Shown here: piece by piece, positions 1 through 6,444 of the stretch
Position numbering within the stretch: position 1 is the stretch's first letter
Layout: the number at the start of each line of letters is the position of its first letter
NCBI GenBank assembly: GCA_019423835.1
Contig: JAHZAR010000088.1
Coordinates: 2,835 to 10,074 of the forward strand
Direction of reading: 5' to 3'
DNA length: 7,240 bases
Source of the DNA: Clostridiales bacterium
Lineage (GTDB): Bacteria > Bacillota > Clostridia > Lachnospirales > Lachnospiraceae
The notes under the pieces: model-generated
The model's database searches: none
What the model saw: the letters and a program-made list of their open reading frames with translations, nothing else
Told to the model about the DNA's origin: nothing
Position numbers and translations under genes: made by a program

Positions 1-956
1 AACACTACGATAACGCCGATTACCAGTCTCTGGATTCCCACCTGCACGCCGATCATGTTGAGGCCGTTCTCAAGAGTCTGCCAGACAGCCGCTCCTGCCA
101 GGGTTCCCAGAAGGATGCCTGTTCCGCCGAGAGGTGAAATTCCGCCGATTACGCCTGCCGCCACGGCATACATCTCATACATGTTTCCTGCCTCCATATT
201 TCCCATGTTGGCCTGCCCGCAGAGGATTAAGCCTACCACGAAGGAACAGAAGGCGCTGACGATATAGGTCTTCGTCACTGTTGACACTACGCTGACGCCT
301 GAGAGCTTTGCAGCCTCCACGTTAGAGCCGATCGCATAAATATGACGGCCGGTTCTCGTCTTGGAGAGCAGGAAAAAGAATATTACAAACAGGATAATGG
401 CAATCCAGAAGGTGTTGTAAACACCGGCTGTCTTTCCGTAGTAGAACAGATTCTGAAATCCGTCTGCTGCTTCCTTGCCGATTCCGGAGCTGATAGCGTC
501 TGTATTTCTGTTCCCGTTTACCATGTAGGCCACACCTCTGGCCACGAACATGGTTCCCAGTGTTGCGATAAACGGAGGAAGCTGGCATTTTCCTACGAGG
601 ATTCCGTTGATCACGCCGATTGCCAGACAGCAGCACAGCGTAATCAGAATCGCCGCTGCCGGGGTAATGCCGTGGGTCATAAGCGTCGCTGAGATCATGG
701 CGCTCATTCCCACCACAGAACCGATGGAAAGGTCAATGTTTCCTGTAATAAGCACATAGCTCTGTCCGATACCGATAATCAGATATTTGGACATGGAGCG
801 CAGAAGGTTCATCACATTCTGGCCCGAAAAGACGGTGGGATTAATCATTCCGAAGGCGATATAGATAACAATCAGACCTACAAACGCCGTCATGGCTCCC
901 CTCATTCCTCGTATATTCAAAAATCGTTTTAATGGATCCTGCTTTTTGCTGTTCAT
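1..956 (-). CDS. CUT2-family sugar ABC transporter permease (RbsC-like), 3' end cut by window edge
   Basis: Inner-membrane permease of a ribose/galactose/xylose-class (CUT2) ABC importer; two copies would form the channel energised by the ATPase encoded just upstream. I translated 318 codons by hand from the - strand. Visible family signatures are TGNIDLSIGS (residues 71-80), PPFIATLGTM (127-136), RTGRHIYAIG (201-210) and the glycine-rich GVIGGISPLGG (268-278), within a protein of alternating hydrophobic helices. RbsC proteins are about 320 residues, so probably only the last few to 20 residues are missing. The ATG at 956 is preferred over an in-frame ATG at 962 because AAGGGGAGG (971-963) lies 6 nt upstream of 956 but touches 962. 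It begins 13 nt after the ATPase stop, so the two genes are co-transcribed and probably translationally coupled. Three consecutive cysteines (108-110) lie in a hydrophobic segment. The sugar cannot be told from the sequence. Confidence 0.93.
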   Translation of the reverse strand, partial: MNSKKQDPLKRFLNIRGMRGAMTAFVGLIVIYIAFGMINPTVFSGQNVMNLLRSMSKYLIIGIGQSYVLITGNIDLSIGSVVGMSAMISATLMTHGITPAAAILITLCCCLAIGVINGILVGKCQLPPFIATLGTMFVARGVAYMVNGNRNTDAISSGIGKEAADGFQNLFYYGKTAGVYNTFWIAIILFVIFFFLLSKTRTGRHIYAIGSNVEAAKLSGVSVVSTVTKTYIVSAFCSFVVGLILCGQANMGNMEAGNMYEMYAVAAGVIGGISPLGGTGILLGTLAGAAVWQTLENGLNMIGVQVGIQRLVIGVIVV

Positions 957-969
957 GTTCATCCTCCCC

Positions 970-2484
970 TTACTTTGCTTCGGCCTCCAGCTTATTTTCA
1001 AACTGGGTTGCCAGAGTCAGGATGCCGCTCTGAGTCGCCTCCTCTGCGCTCATCTCCCCAGTGATGCGTCCGTCGCACATGACAATGATCCGATCCGCGA
1101 TTCCCATGACCTCCGGCATCTCAGAGGACACAAACATGACGGCAATCCCCTGTTTTTTCAGATCGTTCATCAGATTATAAATCTCCACCTTGGCGGCCAC
1201 GTCGATTCCTCTCGTAGGCTCGTCAAAGATCACGACTCTGGAGTTTCTGGCCAGCCATTTTCCAACAACCACCTTCTGCTGGTTGCCGCCGGAGAGGTTG
1301 CCTGTGTTTACCTCCACACTGGGTGTCTTGACCTTCAGGTTCTCCACCACCCGGTCACACATCTCCAGCTCCTTCTGGCTGTTAATGACTCCGAATTTAT
1401 TACAGAGCAGATCCAGATTCGGAAGGGCAATATTGTGGCGGATGCTGAGCTTGGTGCACAGCCCGTCCTTCTTTCTGTCCTCCGGCGCAAGCACGATTCC
1501 TGCCCGAATCGCATCCTCCGGCTTCCGTATGGTCACCGGCTTTCCGTCGAGAATAATTTCCCCGCCCTCCTTCGGATCCACGCCGAAGATCGCTCTCGTA
1601 GTCTCTGTCCGTCCGGCTCCCATCAGCCCTGCAAAGCCCACGATCTCCCCCTCGTAGAGGGAAAAGTTTACATTCCGGACCATATGCCCCGCATTCAGGT
1701 TTCTTACCTCCAGGACCTTCTTTCCCTTCTTGCAGGACACACGCGGGAATTTTTCCTTGATCTCACGGCCCACCATGTTCGCAATAATCTCATCCAGTGT
1801 CGTGTCCCTGAAATTCATGGATGTGATGAACTGTCCGTCCCTCATAATCGTAACCCGGTCTACGATGTGGGACAGCTCCTCCAGCCTGTGCGAGATGTAA
1901 ACGATGCCGCAGCCTTTCGCCTTCAGATCCCTGATAATTCGGAACAGATCCTCAATCTCCCTGGCTGTCAGGGCCGATGTGGGCTCATCCATAATCAGGA
2001 TTCTCGCATGGGTGGACAGAGCCTTCGCAATCTCCACCATCTGCTGCTTGGACACAGGAAGCTCTCCGACCACCTGTCCTGGATCCATGTCAATTTTAAG
2101 CTCCTCCAGGATCCTGGCGGCTTCCTCCTCCATCTGCGCGTTTGAGAGGACGCCTGCCTTTACCTTTTCCCGTCCGAGGAACATGTTTTCCGCCACCGAC
2201 AGATGGCGGCACATATTCAGCTCCTGGTGGATAATGGCGACACCGATCTCCTGGGCCTGCCTGGGAGTCAGATCTCCGTACTCCTTCCCGAAAATTTCAA
2301 GGCTTCCCTCGTCCCTGGTATAGACGCCGCTGAGAATCTTCATGAGGGTACTCTTCCCTGCTCCATTCTCACCTAAAAGGGCCATCACCTCACCGGAACG
2401 AAGCTCAAACTGCACATGGTCAAGGGCCTTGACACCCGGGAAATTCTTGCTGATATTTTTCATGGAAACAATCGTTTCACCCAT
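970..2484 (-). CDS. CUT2-family sugar ABC transporter ATP-binding protein (RbsA/MglA/XylG-like)
   Basis: Cytoplasmic double-domain ATPase that powers sugar import with the RbsC-like permease encoded next. The protein is 504 residues from the ATG at 2484 (family about 500). Domain 1 has Walker A GENGAGKST (residues 38-46), Q-loop Gln87, Walker B ILIMDEPTS (162-170) and switch His199; its ABC signature is the degenerate LPVSKQQ (142-148). Domain 2 has a degenerate Walker A GLMGAGRTE (286-294, Arg for Lys), a perfect LSGGNQQK signature (397-404) and Walker B VIFDEPTRGID (418-428). This asymmetry, one intact and one degenerate ATP site, is normal for RbsA/MglA. ATG 2484 is chosen because AGGTGG (2495-2490) sits 5 nt upstream and the start MGETIVSMKNISK resembles relatives; a GTG at 2493 would overlap that site but has a GGGAAGGG upstream, so it stays possible. 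No binding-protein gene precedes it. The substrate is undetermined. Confidence 0.95.
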   Translation of the reverse strand: MGETIVSMKNISKNFPGVKALDHVQFELRSGEVMALLGENGAGKSTLMKILSGVYTRDEGSLEIFGKEYGDLTPRQAQEIGVAIIHQELNMCRHLSVAENMFLGREKVKAGVLSNAQMEEEAARILEELKIDMDPGQVVGELPVSKQQMVEIAKALSTHARILIMDEPTSALTAREIEDLFRIIRDLKAKGCGIVYISHRLEELSHIVDRVTIMRDGQFITSMNFRDTTLDEIIANMVGREIKEKFPRVSCKKGKKVLEVRNLNAGHMVRNVNFSLYEGEIVGFAGLMGAGRTETTRAIFGVDPKEGGEIILDGKPVTIRKPEDAIRAGIVLAPEDRKKDGLCTKLSIRHNIALPNLDLLCNKFGVINSQKELEMCDRVVENLKVKTPSVEVNTGNLSGGNQQKVVVGKWLARNSRVVIFDEPTRGIDVAAKVEIYNLMNDLKKQGIAVMFVSSEMPEVMGIADRIIVMCDGRITGEMSAEEATQSGILTLATQFENKLEAEAK

Positions 2485-2543
2485 CTGTACCACCTGTTTT
2501 CCCTTCCCTTTTTCATTTCAGTTATCTTTTCCAATCTGTTTTT

Positions 2544-2552
2544 ATTATATCA
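2544..2552 (-). promoter_or_regulatory. Candidate extended -10 promoter for the sugar ABC operon
   Basis: On the - strand this reads TGATATAAT, a perfect TGn extension plus a perfect TATAAT hexamer (2549-2544). The hexamer 17 nt upstream is only TTAAAT (2572-2567), a poor -35, which is typical of extended -10 promoters. Transcription would start near 2537, giving a leader of roughly 50 nt before the ATPase ATG. I saw no clear CcpA cre site or terminator-like hairpin between this element and the gene. It is a pattern match only, but it is well placed. Confidence 0.6.
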
Positions 2553-2710
2553 GAAGCTTTTTGTGCATTTAAGGGGTGAAATCTTTTTATTGTAGGGGTT
2601 TTTTTATCGAATTTGTATTTATAATATCTTTTTTACTTGATTTATTTGTGTATTTTTGATATAGATATATGATTCAGACGGTTCGAAATGTCCTTATGCT
2701 TTGATGCCTT

Positions 2711-2807
2711 GGCAGTCTGCCGGCCTTACGGCCCTCCGGCCAGGCGGAGTGATGGAGCAGCACACCGCCTTTCGCCGTGACAGTTCTTCTTTCCTGTCTT
2801 AACAGGA
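2711..2807. repeat. Cluster of GC-rich inverted repeats downstream of the MATE gene
   Basis: Several stem-loops lie almost end to end. GGCAG-T-CTGCC is at 2711-2721. GGCC-TTAC-GGCC is at 2722-2733, with CTCCG/CGGAG arms overlapping just after it. A 10-nt arm AGGCGGAGTG (2742-2751) faces CACACCGCCT (2761-2770) across a 9-nt loop, with 9 of 10 positions pairing. TCCTGT-CTTA-ACAGGA is at 2792-2807. No U-run follows in the - strand direction, so these are not standard terminators. Such clusters may be dispersed REP-like repeats or mRNA-stabilising 3' structures; that is inference. Confidence 0.5.
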
Positions 2808-2818
2808 TATGGCAGGTA

Positions 2819-4159
2819 TTATATGTCTTCCGGAAGCTGGCTTTTGGCTCTTCTGGCTGCTCTCTTCTCCATCCTGAAATACAGCCAGCCGCCCAGAACC
2901 GCAGACAGAAATTCTGTAACCGGAACTGCCAGCCACACGCCGGTCAGGCCTCCGGCCTCCGCCATAAAAAATGCCATGGGGATGAGCAGCACAAGGCCTC
3001 TCAGAAGAGAAATCACCTGGGCCGGCACCGCCTGTTCCACAGCGGAAAAATAGGTGGAAAGCACAATGTTGAGTCCCACGAAAGGCACAGATATGAAATA
3101 CAGCTTCAGCCCGCTAACCGCTATCTGCCCCATCCTTTCACTGTTTTCACTGTTAAAGATGCCGACGATAGGCTCTGCAAAGCCAAAGAGCCCTCCATAG
3201 ATCAGAACCGACAAAGCTAATACAACTGCGGCTGCCCAGCGCAAAAGCTGCACTTCCCTCTCTTTTCTTCCATACCCGTACTCTCTGCTCACCAGAGGCT
3301 GGATTCCCTGTCCGACTCCTGAGTATACAGCCACGACTACAAGAGCAATATTCGCAGTCACGCCGTAGGCAGCTACTCCGGTGTTTCCCTCCAGCTCCAG
3401 TATGATTTTATTAAATACAATCATGACAATCCCCGAGGAAAGCTGAGCTAAAAGCGAAGGGAATCCCAGGGAAACGTTCATCTTTACCTGCTTTGGCAGG
3501 AGGCCTGTTTTCACTGCGTGGAAGCCCTTTGACCGCTTCAGCCAGTGCGGCGACATAATGGCAATTCCTATGACAGGGGCGAGTCCTGTGGCCAAAGCTG
3601 CCCCGAAAATTCCCATGCCAAGAGGGAACATGAAGACATAATCGAGAATAATATTGGAAAAACTGCCCCCGATGGTGGCTCTCATGGACATTCCCGGATT
3701 TTTATCATTTCTCACAAAGCAGAGAAATATGTCATTCAGTAAAAAGGCCGGTGAAAAGAGCATGAGGACTTTTAAATACGTATTTGTCATCTCAAGCACA
3801 GCCTCATCCGCTCCCAGCAGGACGGCGAGCCTTTCTGAAAACAGGAGTCCTGTAAGGACAAAAAAGACTGAACAGGCTCCTGCCAGAAAAAGCGTATTCG
3901 TAAACATAAGGTTCGCCTCTCTGTCCTCGCCTCTGCTTTTGCAGATGGAGAACCTGGTCGCGCCTCCCATGCCGAGCATCAGCCCTGTTCCATGGATCAC
4001 ATCATAGATCGGTATCGCCAGATTAAGGGCGGCTAGGCCATCTGTTCCAAGTCTCTGAGATACAAAAAATGTATCTGCCAGAATATAGCAGGAAATTGCC
4101 AGCATTCCTGCTACGCTGAGCGATATATACTCTGCAAACTCTCTGTAGATCTTTCCCAT
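2819..4159 (-). CDS. MATE-family multidrug/metabolite efflux transporter
   Basis: Integral membrane antiporter of the MATE family, which exports organic cations, drugs or metabolites using a sodium or proton gradient; the substrate here is unknown. The protein has 446 residues, matching the family's usual 440-460 and 12 helices in two pseudo-symmetric lobes. The N-lobe opens with YILADTFFVSQRLGTDGLAA (residues 25-44), typical of MepA/DinF-like bacterial MATEs, and includes NDKNPGMSMRATIGGSFSNI (151-170). The C-lobe repeat shows GVGQGIQPLVSREYGYGRKE (281-300). The tail after about residue 430 is basic (EKRAARRAK) and cytoplasmic. The ATG at 4159 has GGGAGGAG (4176-4169) 9 nt upstream. A terminator separates it from leuD and 334 bp separate it from the ABC operon, so it is probably monocistronic. 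I found no convincing promoter in the GC-rich stretch just upstream. The family call is firm; the transported compound is not. Confidence 0.94.
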   Translation of the reverse strand: MGKIYREFAEYISLSVAGMLAISCYILADTFFVSQRLGTDGLAALNLAIPIYDVIHGTGLMLGMGGATRFSICKSRGEDREANLMFTNTLFLAGACSVFFVLTGLLFSERLAVLLGADEAVLEMTNTYLKVLMLFSPAFLLNDIFLCFVRNDKNPGMSMRATIGGSFSNIILDYVFMFPLGMGIFGAALATGLAPVIGIAIMSPHWLKRSKGFHAVKTGLLPKQVKMNVSLGFPSLLAQLSSGIVMIVFNKIILELEGNTGVAAYGVTANIALVVVAVYSGVGQGIQPLVSREYGYGRKEREVQLLRWAAAVVLALSVLIYGGLFGFAEPIVGIFNSENSERMGQIAVSGLKLYFISVPFVGLNIVLSTYFSAVEQAVPAQVISLLRGLVLLIPMAFFMAEAGGLTGVWLAVPVTEFLSAVLGGWLYFRMEKRAARRAKSQLPEDI

Positions 4160-4329
4160 ATATACTGTCTCCTCCCTGTTGTTTTTGCCTGATAAAAACT
4201 GGCTGCCGGTTCCCTGCAGAGGGCTGGCAAGGCGCAGGGCGCTTTCCTCTGTCCGTCAGGGGCCCTGCACCTTTCAGCATCGCTTTTTCCCGGCCGGGAG
4301 AGGCGGAAAAACCTGCCGAACCCCCTGTC

Positions 4330-4392
4330 AAAGAAAAAGAGCGTTAAGTTTTGTATCTGCTTCGGCCTAACGATACAAAATTTAACGCTCTT
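4330..4392 (-). terminator. Intrinsic terminator of the leuCD operon, with an unusually long stem
   Basis: Two 21-nt arms (4337-4357 and 4372-4392) flank a 14-nt loop and pair at 20 of 21 positions. The single deviation (4348 with 4381) is a G·U wobble in + strand RNA and an A·C mismatch in - strand RNA. Each arm is anchored by AAGAGCGTTAA/TTAACGCTCTT sequence. Read on the - strand, the stem runs into CTCTTTTTCTTTG, a U-rich tail ending near 4330; on the + strand only UCUUA follows. It therefore most likely ends leuCD transcription, about 130 nt after the leuD stop. The stem is long and AT-rich compared with a typical compact GC-rich terminator. Confidence 0.75.
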
Positions 4393-4488
4393 ACCCGGCG
4401 GCAATCCATCTCTATCAAGCTGTGTGTAAGAATAGCAGAAAACTTCAGGTCTGTCAACTAAAAATCCAAAGCCCATTTTCCACAGAAC

Positions 4489-4512
4489 CGGCGAAGCTTC
4501 GGCTCTCCGCCG
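4489..4512 (-). other. Stem-loop just downstream of the leuD stop
   Basis: On the - strand the arms CGGCGGAG and CTTCGCCG (4512-4505 and 4496-4489) form an 8-bp stem with one G·U pair and an 8-nt loop, starting 12 nt after the leuD stop codon. The core on the + strand includes the perfect palindrome CGAAGCTTCG (4492-4501). No U-run follows, so it is not a standalone intrinsic terminator; a role in 3'-end protection is possible but unproven. Confidence 0.35.
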
Positions 4513-4523
4513 CCGTGCCTCTC

Positions 4524-5009
4524 TTATTTCTGGTTAATATAGTTGACCAGCCCTCCGGCTTCAATGATCTTCTGCATAAACGGCGGGAAGGCCTGCCCTT
4601 CAAAGCTCTCCCCTGTAGTCTTGTCTGTAATCACTCCGCTGTCAAAGTCAATCTCTACCTCATGCCCTGCCTGTATGGAAGCGGCAGCCTCCGGACATTC
4701 GATGATGGGAAGGCCGATGTTGATGGCATTCCGGTAGAATATCCTGGCGAAGGTCTCTGCAATGACGCAGCTGATGCCTGCGCATTTGATGGCCAGAGGC
4801 GCGTGCTCCCTGGAGGATCCGCAGCCAAAGTTTTTCTCGGCTACAATGATGTCTCCCTTCTGCACCCGGTTCACAAAGTCTTTATCAATATCTTCCATGC
4901 AGTGCTTCGCAAGCTCCTCCCCTTTTGTGGCATTTAAGTACCTTGCAGGGATAATTACGTCTGTGTCTACGTTATCTCCATATTTGAATACATGTCCGCA
5001 CGCCTTCAT
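4524..5009 (-). CDS. leuD: 3-isopropylmalate dehydratase small subunit
   Basis: Small (swivelling-domain) subunit that pairs with the LeuC-type subunit encoded just upstream to isomerise 2-isopropylmalate to 3-isopropylmalate in leucine synthesis, in the cytoplasm. At 161 residues it matches the short archaeal/clostridial LeuD class rather than the roughly 200-residue enterobacterial form. Visible motifs are GHVFKYGDNVDTDVIIPARY (residues 5-24), the active-site loop NFGCGSSREHAP (60-71) and AETFARIFYRNAINIGLP (84-101). The specificity loop after PARYL reads NATKGEEL, which differs from the YLVY form of Methanocaldococcus isopropylmalate isomerase and the YLRT form of homoaconitase as I remember them, so the substrate assignment rests mainly on overall similarity and operon context. 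The ATG at 5009 is fixed by AGGAGGAG 5 nt upstream, and the gene follows leuC after 11 nt. Confidence 0.93.
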   Translation of the reverse strand: MKACGHVFKYGDNVDTDVIIPARYLNATKGEELAKHCMEDIDKDFVNRVQKGDIIVAEKNFGCGSSREHAPLAIKCAGISCVIAETFARIFYRNAINIGLPIIECPEAAASIQAGHEVEIDFDSGVITDKTTGESFEGQAFPPFMQKIIEAGGLVNYINQK

Positions 5010-5014
5010 CTCTT

Positions 5015-5022
5015 CTCCTCCT
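5015..5022 (-). promoter_or_regulatory. leuD ribosome binding site overlapping the leuC stop codon
   Basis: AGGAGGAG on the - strand begins inside the leuC TAG stop (5023-5021) and ends 5 nt before the leuD ATG. Terminating ribosomes therefore sit on the leuD ribosome binding site, which suggests translational coupling and matched synthesis of the two subunits. This also fixes the leuD start. Confidence 0.8.
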
Positions 5023-6286
5023 AGTCCATAATCTCACAGGGGCTGCTGATCTTTCCTGTCACCGCGCTGGCAGCTGCCACTGCAGGGCTTGCCAGATAAA
5101 CTTCTGAGTCCACGTGGCCCATGCGGCCTACAAAGTTCCTGTTTGTGGTGGAAACGCAACGCTCCCCGGCTGCCAGGATTCCCATATAGCCGCCCAGGCA
5201 CGGGCCGCAGGTGGGGGTGCTGACCACTGCTCCCGCTTCGATAAAGGTTTCCATGAGTCCTTCCTTAATGCACTGAAGATAGATAGCCTGTGTAGCGGGG
5301 ATCACGATGCAGCGGACTCCTTTCTTCACCTTTCTTCCCTTTAAGATCTCCGCGGCGATCCGCATATCCTCCAGTCTTCCGTTGGTGCAGGAGCCGATCA
5401 CCACCTGATCGATGGCTATATCGCCTGCCTCGTCGATGGTTTTTGTGTTCTCGGGAAGATGAGGGAAGGCTACCGTCGGCTTGAGAGAAGACAAATCGAT
5501 GGTATAGACTGCCTCATACTCTGCATCCTCGTCTGCCTCGTAGATCTGAAACTCCCGTTTCGAGTGCTCCGTCATATACTGGACAGCCTTCTCATCCACA
5601 GGGAAAATTCCGTTTTTCCCGCCTGCCTCAATGGCCATATTGCAGATAGTGAACCGGTCGTCCATGGACAGATTCCGGATTCCGTCGCCTGTAAATTCCA
5701 TGGATTTATAGAGTGCTCCGTCCACTCCGATCATTCCGATAATGTGAAGGATCACGTCTTTTCCGCTGACCCATTTTCCCGGCTTTCCCGTCAGCACAAA
5801 TTTGATGGCAGACGGAACCTTGAACCAGGCTTTTCCGGTCACCATCCCGGCAGCCATGTCCGTGCTTCCCACTCCTGTGGAAAAAGCTCCGAGGGCTCCG
5901 TAGGTGCAGGTGTGGGAGTCTGCCCCGATTACTGCATCTCCGGCTACCACCAGGCCTTTTTCCGGAAGGAGGGCATGCTCAATCCCCATCTCCCCCACGT
6001 CAAAGTAGTTGGAGATCTCATGGCGGCAGGCGAAATCGCGGCAGCACTTGCAGTTTTCGGCTGACTTTATATCCTTGTTGGGGATAAAGTGATCCATGAC
6101 AAGGGCAATTTTGTCCTTATCAAATACGGTCTGGGTGTTCATTTTTTTCATCTCTGCGATGGCTACCGGAGAGGTGATGTCATTTCCGAGAACTAAGTCG
6201 AGATCCGCTTCTATTAACTGGCCGGCTTTCACCGACTCAAGGCCGGCATGAGCGGCCAGGATTTTCTGAGTCATAGTCATACCCAT
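5021..6286 (-). CDS. leuC: 3-isopropylmalate dehydratase large subunit (LeuC type 2 / HacA-like)
   Basis: Iron-sulfur hydro-lyase subunit of the aconitase superfamily, acting with LeuD in leucine synthesis. From the ATG at 6286 it has 421 residues, the length of the short LeuC/HacA class (about 420) rather than the roughly 466-residue enterobacterial form. The 4Fe-4S ligands are Cys300 (in GSCTNGR), Cys360 and Cys363 (in TPTCGPCLGG). Other signatures are DHFIPN (65-70), GADSHTCTYGALGAFSTGVG (121-140) and NRNFVGRMGH (382-391). The reading frame stays open upstream to 6448, but those 54 codons run through a palindromic leader and encode low-complexity Arg-rich sequence; the start at 6286 has AAGGAGG (6302-6296) 9 nt upstream and gives the expected N-terminus. 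ATGs at 6280 and 6274 are alternatives. The divergent lysR gene is the likely local regulator. Homoaconitase or dimethylmalate dehydratase activity cannot be excluded from sequence alone. Confidence 0.94.
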   Translation of the reverse strand: MGMTMTQKILAAHAGLESVKAGQLIEADLDLVLGNDITSPVAIAEMKKMNTQTVFDKDKIALVMDHFIPNKDIKSAENCKCCRDFACRHEISNYFDVGEMGIEHALLPEKGLVVAGDAVIGADSHTCTYGALGAFSTGVGSTDMAAGMVTGKAWFKVPSAIKFVLTGKPGKWVSGKDVILHIIGMIGVDGALYKSMEFTGDGIRNLSMDDRFTICNMAIEAGGKNGIFPVDEKAVQYMTEHSKREFQIYEADEDAEYEAVYTIDLSSLKPTVAFPHLPENTKTIDEAGDIAIDQVVIGSCTNGRLEDMRIAAEILKGRKVKKGVRCIVIPATQAIYLQCIKEGLMETFIEAGAVVSTPTCGPCLGGYMGILAAGERCVSTTNRNFVGRMGHVDSEVYLASPAVAAASAVTGKISSPCEIMD

Positions 6287-6324
6287 GGTTATAATCCTCC
6301 TTGGAATGGTTGATGATCTGCGGC

Positions 6325-6381
6325 AGCAGTGCCAGGCTCGATTCCGCTTCGCTCCATCTCGCTCGCGGGCTCGCGCCCTAT
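6325..6381 (-). other. Structured 5' leader segment of leuC next to the ribosome binding site
   Basis: On the - strand this GC-rich stretch contains GGGC-GCGA-GCCC (6378-6367), a short stem capped by a GNRA-type tetraloop, and GGCA-CTGC-TGCC (6333-6322). The words GCGAGC, GGAGCG and GAAGCGG recur between them. AGCAGTGC at 6325-6332 is the exact reverse complement of GCACTGCT at 6445-6452, so an 8-bp closing stem could enclose the whole segment together with the large inverted repeat. It is not a T-box: no AGGGTGGNACCGCG-like motif is present. I do not recognise it as a named RNA family; it may be part of a dispersed repeat. Confidence 0.4.
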
Positions 6382-6444
6382 GAAAACAGACGGCACAATA
6401 CCTCTTATGTGCAAGCACAACGTGGTATTGTGCCGCCTGTTTTC
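6382..6444. repeat. Large inverted repeat in the leuC leader (21-nt arms)
   Basis: The arms 6382-6402 and 6424-6444 are reverse complements at 20 of 21 positions; the exception is 6390 (A) against 6436 (C). The outer ends are GAAAACAG and CTGTTTTC, and the inner ends are CACAATACC and GGTATTGTG. The 21-nt loop holds its own small dyad, TGTGC-AA-GCACA (6408-6419). In - strand RNA the stem closes with CUGUUUUC followed by AUAGGG, a weak U-tract that could allow attenuation upstream of leuC. It might equally be a dispersed palindromic repeat that landed between the divergent genes. Confidence 0.75.

Larger units (their letters stand above)
2485..2818. other. Intergenic region between the MATE gene and the sugar ABC operon
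   Basis: This 334-bp gap has no plausible gene on either strand. It has two halves of contrasting composition. Positions 2500-2690 are strongly AT-rich, with T-runs on the + strand, and carry the candidate ABC promoter; a second TATAAT appears on the + strand at 2620-2625, but no + strand gene follows it. Positions 2705-2807 are GC-rich and full of short palindromes, forming the 3' flank of the MATE gene. No canonical intrinsic terminator (GC stem followed by a U-run) was found downstream of the MATE stop, so read-through into the ABC operon cannot be excluded. Confidence 0.7.
4160..4523. other. Intergenic region between leuD and the MATE gene
   Basis: No credible gene lies in these 364 bp; the short open frames on either strand lack ribosome binding sites and recognisable protein. 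From the leuD side it holds a stem-loop just after the stop, then a plain AT-leaning stretch (about 4400-4488), then the long inverted-repeat terminator. The part nearest the MATE gene (4190-4325) is GC-rich and palindromic: a perfect CCCGGCCGGG at 4289-4298 lies inside TTTTTCC/GGAAAAA arms (4284-4290 and 4305-4311), and CAGGGGCCCTG is nearby. A TTGACA occurs on the - strand at 4331-4326, but no -10 box stands at the right spacing, so a MATE promoter is not identified. Confidence 0.65.

Noticed and set aside
342..692. A 116-codon open frame on the + strand
   Set aside because: It is antisense to the RbsC-like permease, whose signatures read cleanly through the same bases; it has no recognisable domain.
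1265..1680. Degenerate second Walker A (Arg for Lys) of the sugar ABC ATPase as a possible loss-of-function change
   Set aside because: RbsA/MglA/XylG proteins normally carry one degenerate ATP site, and the rest of the protein is intact.
892..2145. A 417-codon open frame on the + strand
   Set aside because: It lies antisense to the strongly conserved sugar ABC ATPase, has no protein-family features, and begins inside the permease gene; long antisense frames are common opposite GC-rich genes.
2485..2493. GTG 2493 as the ABC ATPase start
   Set aside because: Its codon overlaps the AGGTGG that serves ATG 2484, and the resulting N-terminus fits relatives less well; it is kept only as an alternative.
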